Assembly (NCBI RefSeq): GCF_019649055.1
Contig: NW_026570276.1
Location: 920,593 to 984,592 of the forward strand
Direction of reading: 5' to 3'
DNA from: Paramacrobiotus metropolitanus
Lineage: Eukaryota; Tardigrada; Eutardigrada; Parachela; Macrobiotidae
DNA: 64,000 nt
In this document: piece by piece, positions 10,606-18,117 of the stretch
How positions within the stretch are numbered: position 1 is the first letter of the stretch
How the letters are laid out: each line of letters opens with the position of its first letter
Translations under genes and position numbers: made by a program
Notes under the pieces: model-generated
The model's input: only the letters and a program-made list of their open reading frames with translations
Told to the model about the DNA's origin: nothing
Databases searched by the model: none

Positions 10606-11729
10606 GATGCCTTGATCCAGGAATCGTGTTCAGGTCCGTAACCTAACCACCGTACTAATATCTTTTCTCCACGGCGTTTAATAACGCGATCAATGGTATG
10701 TTCTTTGTGTTCCGGGTGCGACACTTTGGAAAGTTCGTGTTCATAGAATGTTCCTTGGATAGGTTGGTCTTGGTAGTCCTGTAGTCGGTATACCGGTACG
10801 GTATGGAAATGACTTTATTAACGTAGAACACCTCCTCCTTAAATCGATACGTATAGCTTTTCTCCACCTTGGTTTTGTGCACAGCGATGCGAACCGCATC
10901 ACCGACCTTGAACCGAGGTCGCCGGGCCTTATTCGTAGGATACAACTTGTTAAATACTGCCAATGAATTGTGTTGTGTGACGTCAATGGGTCGCAATCCA
11001 TGGGCCCGATGTTTTGAATGGTTATACGAGTACACGAAATCTTGCAGTTTATCAATGTACCGCGTCGACACTCGCGCTCGGAACAAGCGAAACATCCGTG
11101 TTTTGATGGTGCGAATGACGCGTTCGGCCATGGCACATTTGATGTCTTCGTTTTCCGATGTGAAGAAATGAATCTTTTTTTCTTTCAGAAAAGTCTTGAC
11201 GGTGGTGTTAACAACTTCGGTTCCTTTATCGTATTGCAGCTTCTCCGGTTCGCCGAGTTCTTCAAAGGCCTGTGACAAGGCGTTTTTGGTTTCTTTGGCC
11301 GTTTTTGTTTTCATCGGTTGAATGCTCAGCTTTTTGGAAAAGCAATCAATCACAAAGAGCAGGTGTTTGTATCCATCATTTTCTTTGGAATATTTTGACA
11401 AATCAGCCAGATCCGCTTGGTACTGCTGGCGAAGGTTGGTCACTACGATCCGATTGCGCGCGAACCGCCGGCGATTTTCCTTGGTCACAGTGTACGCATC
11501 GATCTCCTGCAGAATCTCCTGTGCTTTCCGTCTGTTGGCTCTGGTCTTGAGACTTCTTCGAAACCTTTCCACGCCTCCAAGACCGCCGGGGTCGCGTGGG
11601 TTGAGGTATCGCTTCATTAGCTTCTCCATTCGCTTTGTTACAACAGGTAGACACGCAATTGATCTTAAATATTCGGCATAACCGTAATACACTAGGCAGC
11701 AAGCTAGCCATTACGTCAGAGTAATCCAC
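10578..11729 (-). pseudogene. Polinton integrase (rve/DDE) with chromodomain-like C-terminus
   Basis: This retroviral-type integrase inserts the linear element. An open frame of about 345 codons (11692-10655) carries a YTVTKENRRRFARNRI segment before the catalytic core. The core shows QADLADLSKYSKENDGYKHL with the first Asp, QYDKGTE with the second Asp and CAMAERVIRTIKTRMF with the Glu. The usual EEVFYVNKV strand follows. A break near 10795-10803 moves the frame. The new frame reads VYRLQDYQDQPIQGTFYEHE, then a chromodomain-like GEKILVRWLGYGPEHDSW, and ends in a TGA at 10580-10578, inside the minor-capsid start. No ATG opens the main frame. The likely ATG is at 11729, with another break near 11690. 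The catalytic core itself is uninterrupted. Confidence 0.88.
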
Positions 11730-12535
11730 TGTATTCTGGGCAGACCAGATCCTGTTTGGATGGTACGCGAGCGCAGCTTCTTCACACTGCCTTCGATCTG
11801 GTGCGCTTTTCTTTTCTTACCCCGCAAAGGCGTGGTGACCGGAAACAGAGGTCGCCGCGGTCGCTTGCGTGGATACGTTAAGGTTCTCGACCTCTTCCGG
11901 TTGTCGTTTCCGACCCTTCCTCGGTGCAGTCGGGGAAACAGGGCTATGCGCGCTGTTTTGGTAGGTCGCAGTTCTGTACTCTCGTCTTGGAAACGCCGCT
12001 TGCTTCCTTTCTTTGGCAGTGATGGTGGAAACAAAGCAACGCGAGCTGCCTTTGGTTTATTGCTGTCACCCGGTTCGCTTTCCAAGTCCCGTTTTTGTCC
12101 TTTCGTGGGCAAATCCGCCGGAAATAAAGGTTGTCGAGGCTGCTTAGTAGACTTTGTTGATTCATCCGTCTCTTCGGGGTGTTTCCGCTTGCGTGGAACG
12201 GGGCGTGCTGGTAGCGACGATACTGTCTGTGGGGTAGAGACTGTCGGTTGCTTCTCTGATGCTATCGGTGGTGGTTGTGCAGTAACGTCTGTCGATAACT
12301 CCAGCGGATTTTCATCGGGTATTGCTTTCTGTTTCAGAGCGAGGAACCGTTCAAGAATGCTGCTTAGCTGACCAGCTTTTTCAAATTCACTTATATCGGT
12401 TCGTTGCAGGGTTTCGGCCACTAGTGCATCCAACGTTATGACGCTGTGGGCCTCTGGTGGCTCCTTGTTGATCTGGAGCTGATTCTGCATCCGCTTCTCC
12501 ATCACACGACGCGGTACTATAAAGAATTCATCCAT
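11711..12535 (-). CDS. Basic core-like protein with four LFP repeats
   Basis: This is an intact 274-codon frame. The N-terminus (FFIVPRRVMEKRM, then a helix with FEKAGQLSSILERFLALK) matches a conserved small Polinton protein whose function I do not know. After a Pro/Ser linker, the C-terminal half contains four diverged repeats of about 30-35 residues. Each is centred on LFP (PLFPADLPTKGQKR, ALFPPSLPKKGSKR, ALFPRLHRGR, PLFPVTTPLRGKKRK) and each is followed by basic residues. Such Lys/Arg-rich repeats suggest DNA condensation inside the virion. It overlaps the next upstream gene by 8 nt and the integrase start by about 19 nt. Confidence 0.65.
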   Translation of the reverse strand: MDEFFIVPRRVMEKRMQNQLQINKEPPEAHSVITLDALVAETLQRTDISEFEKAGQLSSILERFLALKQKAIPDENPLELSTDVTAQPPPIASEKQPTVSTPQTVSSLPARPVPRKRKHPEETDESTKSTKQPRQPLFPADLPTKGQKRDLESEPGDSNKPKAARVALFPPSLPKKGSKRRFQDESTELRPTKTARIALFPRLHRGRVGNDNRKRSRTLTYPRKRPRRPLFPVTTPLRGKKRKAHQIEGSVKKLRSRTIQTGSGLPRIQWITLT

Positions 12536-12854
12536 TACCGATCAGGGATGTTAAAACTCCAGCAATGACGGGTAAGATAGCTCCAATGAATCCTCCTTGC
12601 TGAAATATTTTCCGTTTTTCTTTGAGTGGATACCGGCGCAGAGCGATCAGCTTTAATGCTTTTCGGTGGCGTTTACATTTCTCCGCTTGCGTTGGTGATA
12701 GGTTCACAGTATTCTTCACAATGTTGACAGCAACTTCTTCCAATGCTTTCATCTGAGTCTTGGTCAGGTAGCTCATCAACACCTTTCGCTGTTTTGGCTT
12801 GAGGTGTTGAAGCGTAATTATAAAGGGTGCCAAAGCTTTCACGCGTTCGGACAT
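12528..12854 (-). CDS. Small basic Polinton virion-type protein with hydrophobic tail
   Basis: This is an intact 108-codon frame. A helix-rich first half (LKPKQRKVLMSYLTKTQMK) is followed by LSPTQAEKCKRHRKALKLIA, a basic KEKRKIFQQGG and a hydrophobic C-terminus (FIGAILPVIAGVLTSLIG). The order of helix, basic stretch, QQGG and hydrophobic tail is a widespread pattern in small proteins of Polintons and adintoviruses, perhaps membrane- or DNA-interacting. The start overlaps the ATPase 3' end by 16 nt. A TATTTAAG-like sequence lies inside the ATPase gene about 75 bp upstream. Function is not established. Confidence 0.65.
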   Translation of the reverse strand: MSERVKALAPFIITLQHLKPKQRKVLMSYLTKTQMKALEEVAVNIVKNTVNLSPTQAEKCKRHRKALKLIALRRYPLKEKRKIFQQGGFIGAILPVIAGVLTSLIGNG

Positions 12855-13528
12855 TTTGGTAGATCATGGGAACGGTTTCGGTCGAGATAGATACGCATTT
12901 GTTGATTCGGTAGCACATGGGAACGAACCCTTAAATAATCGGGGCACATGGGGCGTAAGTCCAGCACGAGCGGTTGATATGCCTCCGTCGTGACTTTGTT
13001 GTATGCATCCACCAAATGTTTTAGTCCAGTTTGGCGAGCCAGTAATGAAATTTGGTTAATGTCCCGCACGTTCTTAAATAGTATTAAGTACTGAGAATTT
13101 AACGTTATGTCCCGCATTGTCTTTCCCTGTTTGTACAGGTTCTGGAGAAGCATAATAACAGAAATATTCTTGTGGTGTATACCACGGGTGAACAAGTCAG
13201 AACACCGTACGTCCTTACATAAATCCGAAGCCAAGTCGTCGATAACCACCAGCGTGTGACCATTGTCATTAACCGATTGTATAACCGAGAAAAGGTCATC
13301 CAAACCATGCACAAACTCGACTTGCGCAATTTCTTTTTGCAGATCTTCAAAGCTTTTCTGCCACTGGCCATAGCAGTACAAAATCCGGCTCATGGACTGA
13401 TCAAAAACTTGGGCAGCGTTTCTAATTAACGTGTAAACAAACTGCGTTTTTCCTGACATTGTCGGCCCGCAAACACACATACCGAAAGGAGCGCAAAAGC
13501 GCGGGTAATCCTTTATTATGCTAAACAT
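12839..13528 (-). CDS. FtsK/HerA-type genome-packaging ATPase
   Basis: The 229-codon frame is intact. Walker A is GPTMSGKT (residues about 21-28), Walker B is TLVVIDDLA (about 92-100), and the sensor-like region is SVIMLLQNLY. Length and motifs fit the A32-like packaging ATPases of Polintons, which pump DNA into the procapsid. It starts the leftward late cluster ATPase, small basic protein, core protein, integrase, minor capsid, pVI/pX, major capsid, protease. A CTATTTAAG box on the minus strand at 13577-13569 lies about 41 bp before its ATG and is probably its core promoter. Confidence 0.92.
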   Translation of the reverse strand: MFSIIKDYPRFCAPFGMCVCGPTMSGKTQFVYTLIRNAAQVFDQSMSRILYCYGQWQKSFEDLQKEIAQVEFVHGLDDLFSVIQSVNDNGHTLVVIDDLASDLCKDVRCSDLFTRGIHHKNISVIMLLQNLYKQGKTMRDITLNSQYLILFKNVRDINQISLLARQTGLKHLVDAYNKVTTEAYQPLVLDLRPMCPDYLRVRSHVLPNQQMRIYLDRNRSHDLPKCPNA

Positions 13529-13568
13529 TTTGTTCTTTACGATACCAACAGAAAACAGTAGCTGAGAG

Positions 13569-13577
13569 CTTAAATAG
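13569..13577 (-). promoter_or_regulatory. CTATTTAAG core-promoter element of the ATPase gene
   Basis: CTATTTAAG on the minus strand is followed by CTCTCAG, 41 bp before the ATPase ATG. The same CTATTTAAG with a downstream CTCAG occurs at 14503-14511, so a common TATA-like late promoter is plausible. Confidence 0.5.
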
Positions 13578-13582
13578 ATAAG

Positions 13583-14469
13583 TCAAGCAAAAAAAAGCTT
13601 AATTTTCCCAGTAACACGTTTACGGCACAGCGGACACTCTCGCAACCGTTTCGCACAAACATCGCAGCAGATCGCATGCCCGCATGGTGTAAAACATAAC
13701 GATACCTTCTTATCCAGACATACACTACAGTCCTTGTCCAGCTGGCTTTGCTCGTCCAGTCGCATGTCGGTGATGCGGGCTTTAATTCGCTTGGCGGCAT
13801 TTATTAGATCCTTTAATTCACGAAACGTTTGCAAACGATGCTTGTACTGTTGAACGGCCTTGATGAGGTATGTATAGTGGTAACCGTCCTCTTTCGCCAA
13901 TGCAACTAAGTACTCTACTTCATCTGTTTTTGGTCCGCGAGACCATTTCATTGTGTCCATATTGTGGAGCTTTTGAACATCGTAAATAAAATGATGACCC
14001 TTTTTTTCGATTAGGTACGCGCAATCCGGTTCAAACTTGGCATGCTCGATCCACGGATCGTCATCCACTGTCCACTTTTCCAGCTTACGACCGCAGCAGA
14101 AGCACCGGACCCGGTCTTCTCCAGCCTCCATGAAGAAGAAACCCGCACGTGCCATGTCATTCGCTCGATGCGTAACCCATCCCGGCCAATCAGCGTACGT
14201 TGCGAAGCGCTCTCGATATTCTTTCATAGCGGGGACGTAGAGCTCGTCATCAGGACCATCGCAGCATAAGAGCAATTAGGATTAGATCGCCGGTGCTCGA
14301 ACATGGGTTTGTCACCCATCATCCAGTTGAAGTGTACGACGTTGCAGACGACACACTTGACTTCATCTCCTGTACCCGTATAAATATATCCCGCTTCCGC
14401 TAACGACTGTGGGGAAACGTAAGCCAGAGGCCACTTTTCAAACGTCTTGAACCGATCGGCAAAATTCAT
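13583..14469 (-). pseudogene. iap: Inhibitor-of-apoptosis protein: two BIR domains and a RING, one frame break
   Basis: The likely ATG is at 14469-14467. BIR1 contains FEKWPLAYVSPQSLAEAG, CVVC, and the HxxxxxxC zinc ligands (FEHRRSNPNC). BIR2 contains DWPGWVTHRANDMARAG, CFCCG, then DDPWIEHAKFEPDC. The C-terminal RING has CSVCLDKKVSLCFTPCGHA and CPLC. This is the layout of baculoviral and insect IAPs, which block caspases and ubiquitinate partners. Coding passes from one frame to another at about 14245-14275, so the gene is split as read here. It shares a short symmetric TATTTAAG promoter with the small membrane-protein gene on the plus strand. IAP identity is firm; capture from a host is inferred. 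Confidence 0.88.
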
Positions 14470-14502
14470 ATTCCGCTCAGCATTCTGCAACTAAACGAAA
14501 GT

Positions 14503-14511
14503 CTATTTAAG
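14503..14511. promoter_or_regulatory. Bidirectional CTATTTAAG core promoter
   Basis: CTATTTAAG lies between the IAP gene (ATG 34 bp to the left, minus strand) and the small membrane-protein gene (ATG 37 bp to the right, plus strand). The core is nearly symmetric and could drive both. Confidence 0.45.
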
Positions 14512-14547
14512 GACCTCAGAACGCAGTCGTTTGCTAACGCTTACATT

Positions 14548-14733
14548 ATGGCAAACCTACAGCATATGCTGTGCTACGCGCGCAACGTGGAGCAAAAATG
14601 TGAAAAAGTGCTTTTGATTCTTCTTTATGTTGTATTTTTTGTGGTATTCGCTGCATTTGTCGTTACGGAAGGAGTCGGAAAAATCTTACAAAGTGATCAC
14701 TGGAACAAAACCATGCGAAATTTAACGTCATAA
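14548..14733 (+). CDS. Small single-pass membrane protein
   Basis: This is a 61-codon ATG frame with a strong hydrophobic segment at about residues 20-42 (VLLILLYVVFFVVFAAFVV) and a short polar tail. It begins 37 bp after a TATTTAAG box. The same frame stays open for another 27 codons beyond the TAA at 14731-14733, with a second semi-hydrophobic stretch, so the stop might be secondary. No family recognised. It may be an element-encoded membrane protein; a chance frame is not excluded. Confidence 0.4.
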   Translation: MANLQHMLCYARNVEQKCEKVLLILLYVVFFVVFAAFVVTEGVGKILQSDHWNKTMRNLTS

Positions 14734-15157
14734 CTCACCGGCATGATTGGTACCGCAGCAGCCGTAAATCCTTGGATTTGGATATCTCACTGGTATCAAC
14801 AAAAAATGGTTTGCTAACTTAACTTTTAGCTTGGAAGCTTTTTTTGGAAAAAGCACTATATCGGTTTGCTCCGATGTAATTATTTGTGCTTCTTTATATA
14901 TTTGCTGCTACACCCAAAAACAGATTATCTGTAATGCAGTGATAACCGACTTCAATTATACTCTACTGATAAACCTAAATTATGATAACTATAAACGATT
15001 AACCAACAGCATCCAGGTAATCGAAAACGATTACCGATACCAAAAGTTAATTATCTCATTGAATATATAAAACCCCCTACTACCCGCAGCGCATCACCAG
15101 CATTTTGTCTTTGAAAAAGAAAAAAGATAAAAATTTTTTAATCATACTTACGTCATT
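14734..15157 (+). promoter_or_regulatory. Upstream region of the ANP32-like gene with dyads and TATA box
   Basis: From 14940 the sequence contains GATAACC, GATAACT and GATTAACC half sites. A perfect palindrome GGTAATCG-AAAA-CGATTACC lies at 15016-15035. A TATATAAAA box at 15064-15072 is 86 bp before the ATG at 15158. The layout of dyads then TATA then ATG copies that before polB and the PC4-like gene. This places the following gene under element-type control, although the exact border of the element is unknown. Bases 14734-14930 show nothing else. Confidence 0.55.
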
Positions 15158-15826
15158 ATGTCAACAGTGTCCGCCGCCGACATGGAGAAAGCGTTTCAAA
15201 ATTTATTCGAAAAGCTGGGCCCCCAAACACCAGGCTTGGTTTTTTACCGAAAGCAGATTCCACCATCTATTTTGCCTGATCTCGCCAAGTTTCAAGGGCT
15301 TAAAAAGCTCAGCCTGATTGACTGCAACTTGCGCTCGCTGGAAGGGTTACCACGGCTCCCCGATCTACGTATATTAATGCTGGGTGACAACAATTTGGAC
15401 GACCTCAGCCCCATTCCTAACTGCTTCCCCAACTTGGAGAAGTTGTCCGTTGTGGGAAATAGAATTAGACTGCGGGATCAGCTGCAACCGCTGACGCGTC
15501 TGAACAAATTGCGCGCCTTGGACGTCGAAGGAAACGACATCTGTGAAATTCGAGGACACGACCGTTGGCTGAAAGACACGTTCCCACAGGTGACGCATTT
15601 TATTATCGTCGCGTACGATGTGGACGGCGATGAAGAGGACGATGGTAATGCTACTCGGATTCTTTGCAGTAAGTTGGTCACCTCTCATTTTTATATACTG
15701 ATAAATACCAGATCGTTAATTATAGATGAACACCTGGACGATGATGATGAGGCATTCGACGATGATCAGATGGACAATTTAGAAGTAATAATGGTCATGC
15801 CAATTGACTTACTTGAGAGTATTTGA
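15158..15826 (+). CDS. ANP32-like leucine-rich acidic protein (two exons)
   Basis: Cellular ANP32 proteins are LRR histone chaperones and PP2A inhibitors of the nucleus. Here LRRs occupy residues about 40-145 (LKKLSLIDCNLRSLEGL, LRILMLGDN, NLEKLSVVGNRI, KLRALDVEGN). An LRR cap follows, then an acidic tail (DVDGDEEDDG, DDDDEAFDDD). A 57-nt intron (15669-15725) is likely; because 57 is divisible by 3 the frame is also open through it. The acidic tail is much shorter than in animal ANP32. The gene sits directly after dyads and a TATA box of the element type, so it may be a captured host gene. It could instead be a host gene at the element's edge. Confidence 0.7.
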   Translation: MSTVSAADMEKAFQNLFEKLGPQTPGLVFYRKQIPPSILPDLAKFQGLKKLSLIDCNLRSLEGLPRLPDLRILMLGDNNLDDLSPIPNCFPNLEKLSVVGNRIRLRDQLQPLTRLNKLRALDVEGNDICEIRGHDRWLKDTFPQVTHFIIVAYDVDGDEEDDGNATRILCSKLVTSHFYILINTRSLIIDEHLDDDDEAFDDDQMDNLEVIMVMPIDLLESI

Positions 15827-16587
15827 ATGCTCCATTTATCGATATTGCATTCTCCACTTTATAGTTTAAGTGTTTATTGTTTTGCGACTTGGAATGCGCT
15901 AACTGCGGTTGATAAAATAAATGAATTGAAAAACGGTGATACCGTACGATGTTTTACCTCCTTTACAACAACCTTTTACAGTCTTCATAACGTTTACAGT
16001 AATGTTACCAACACCAGCGTGTACAGTATATCTCCGGACTTTCATTTTATTCCCCATCCACTTCAAAAAAATTGGCTTAAACTCTCCCGTATACAGGAAT
16101 TATATTTCCTATGTACCAGGATATCCCGTATACAGACATTATAGTGCCTGCGTACCAGGCTATCCCGTATACAGAAAATATAGTGCCTGTGTACCACCTT
16201 GTACCTTCTACTACTTGGCAGGCACTCTTTTCCGATTTTGACAGCTTTTACGGTTTATCTTTCGCTTACAACAAAACTGTAACCATCTGAATTCCATCGT
16301 AATCAACAAAAATATTCAACCGTTTTAAAAACCTAACAATTCATAGCTGCAGTCACAGCGTCAAAAACGATTCTCCCAGCGAGAATATTTGAAGCAAGGG
16401 TATTTACAAGTCAACAACATTAGCACCGATATCGATATCGCTCCAGACGTACCGATCTCCTCCATCTAAGGAGACTAATAGGGGTACATTGCAATTTGCA
16501 ACCGAAGTACTGTACGTGTACGAAGCAGACACACGAGAACAAAAGGGCACATATGCAATGAGCTGGCAACCAAAACCAAACGGTGGT
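15827..16587. other. Convergent 3' region with three 39-bp tandem repeats
   Basis: This is the 3' flank of the ANP32-like gene (an AATAAA-type signal near 15918) and of the convergent MATH-BTB gene. Three head-to-tail 39-bp units start at 16086, 16125 and 16164, each beginning CCCGTATACAG. In one frame they spell a 13-residue repeat (PVYRxYxxxVPGY), but the frame has no other gene-like property. Otherwise I see nothing. Confidence 0.6.
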
Positions 16588-18117
16588 CTACGAACGGGAC
16601 TTTTTCGAACAGTGAACCTCAATAATCTCCGCAATATCGGGGTCCTCGCGGATCGCGCCCTGCAACGCCTCATCGGCCATAGCCGCCGCCATGTTTTTCG
16701 GAATGAGCTTCAGCGCGGCCCGCTCCAGAGTGTCCAAGCGCAGACGACGCGCCAAAGCCAGACGGTGCGCCGCGGTCCCCGCTGTGACAGTCTGAGCCAG
16801 TGTTTCCTCGCACAGTCCGATCAGATCAAACAAAATGTATTTATCCGCCGCTACCAGGATCTTCTCGGCGTTGGCATTCGTCACACGTGCGGTGTCCAGA
16901 CCGTACAGATAGTCCAGCAGGATCTCCACGGTTTCGGCATCCTCGACCAACGAGCAACGCGATGTCTGCTTCTCGGTGGTGTTCTGCGATAGCATACCCG
17001 CGAAGTATTCCGAGTGGGACATGAGGACAAAGCGACTGACACGGAATTCTTTGCCGTTACTGGCTTGCAGGGTGAAATCCGTAGAATGCGGATGACGGGG
17101 CGAGCGCAACCAGTCCAGCTGCTTCTTTATGAACTGTTTGTAACGATCCGAAGGATTGTCGTTGGCCGGTGAACGCACGAAGCGCGTGGTGGACGATGCG
17201 GTGTAGATGACCACTTCCATTTCCAGGGAGATGGTGTCGTCCTCGATTTTTCCGTCCGTGCCAGTGGTGCCAAACAACTCGTCATACGAGAGCCAGTTGG
17301 CATCCCCCATCCGAAAGGATTCACTGGAGAAAGACTGGCGCTCCATGGTACCGCTGCGAATGATCTCGCTGCCCGTTGCTCCGGTGGTCGTGCTGCAAGG
17401 AAAGATTACGGCAATTAAGATTTCAGTTTTCAAATTTCTGAGCAGAAAACGACAAGCATAATAGTTACAAATCCTAAGTTTCACGAAACTATGTATTATG
17501 ACAAAATCTGAATGCAGAAAGAAATTATACTTACAAGTTTATCGCATTTCGGAGACTTCCACACTACTGATTCCATTACCGAAACAACTGACCATGAGAC
17601 AACGTCTTTTCTGTATTGATCCACATCAGAAAATAGAAAATGTGTGTTATTTTTTTTGTAAACACTACTTGTCAGGTAACCAGTTTTCGAAAAATTTTGT
17701 CATCCAGCAATACCGTGTCTTGCGGAGAATGCCGTGTCTCTTTCTGGTACGGTACGCGAACTGTGAAAAGGTGGAAATGTCCGGAATGCGATAAACCAGG
17801 AACTAGACTACTTAAATCATTTCCAGGTCGACGTGGAAAGTTTCCGAACCAGTATATTTCGTGGACTTCACGTCCGAGTCCGTGAGCATCAAGTACACCG
17901 AACAGTACTTCTTACGGCCTTTCACTTTCTGGAAGCAGGGCTTCACACAGATTCGCCAGCGGCCTTCATGGCCAGTCATTCCCAGTTCCTCCATCGTAGT
18001 TCCAGCGCTATACAGAGTCTCCTGGGAATCCTTGTAATACTCAAACTGCTCGATGGTCCATTCCAGTTTGAATTCGCGTTTATCGCGGCTGATACGTTCC
18101 TTGATCACCGTCGACAT
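16588..18117 (-). CDS. MATH-BTB (SPOP-like) protein
   Basis: SPOP-type proteins are Cul3 ubiquitin-ligase adaptors: MATH binds substrate and BTB binds Cul3. An upstream exon (about 18117-17815) carries a MATH-like start, FKLEWTIEQFEYY, GRWRICVKP and KYCSVYLML. The main exon starts after a TTGCAG acceptor at 17392. It contains the end of MATH (EDDTISLEMEVVIY, about 17240-17200) and a full BTB domain (DFTLQASNGKEFRVSRFVL, HSEYFAGML, LLDYLYGL), followed by a BACK-like helical tail to the stop at 16588. I could not fix the junction between the two exons; a small exon may lie between 17480 and 17810. GGATAACC half sites at 18316-18333, just upstream, resemble the Polinton dyads, so membership in the element cannot be ruled out. 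Confidence 0.7.

Noticed and set aside
11760-12371. 203-codon plus-strand frame opposite the core-like gene
   Set aside because: Mirror of a Lys/Arg/Pro-rich gene; its Ser/Gly/Arg-rich product reflects the complement of the LFP repeats.
15158-15826. Toll/NLR-type LRR protein
   Set aside because: Short LRR block with cap and acidic tail fits ANP32; no signal peptide, TM or TIR.
16489-16992. 167-codon plus-strand frame opposite the BTB exon
   Set aside because: The minus strand carries a clear BTB domain; this is its shadow.
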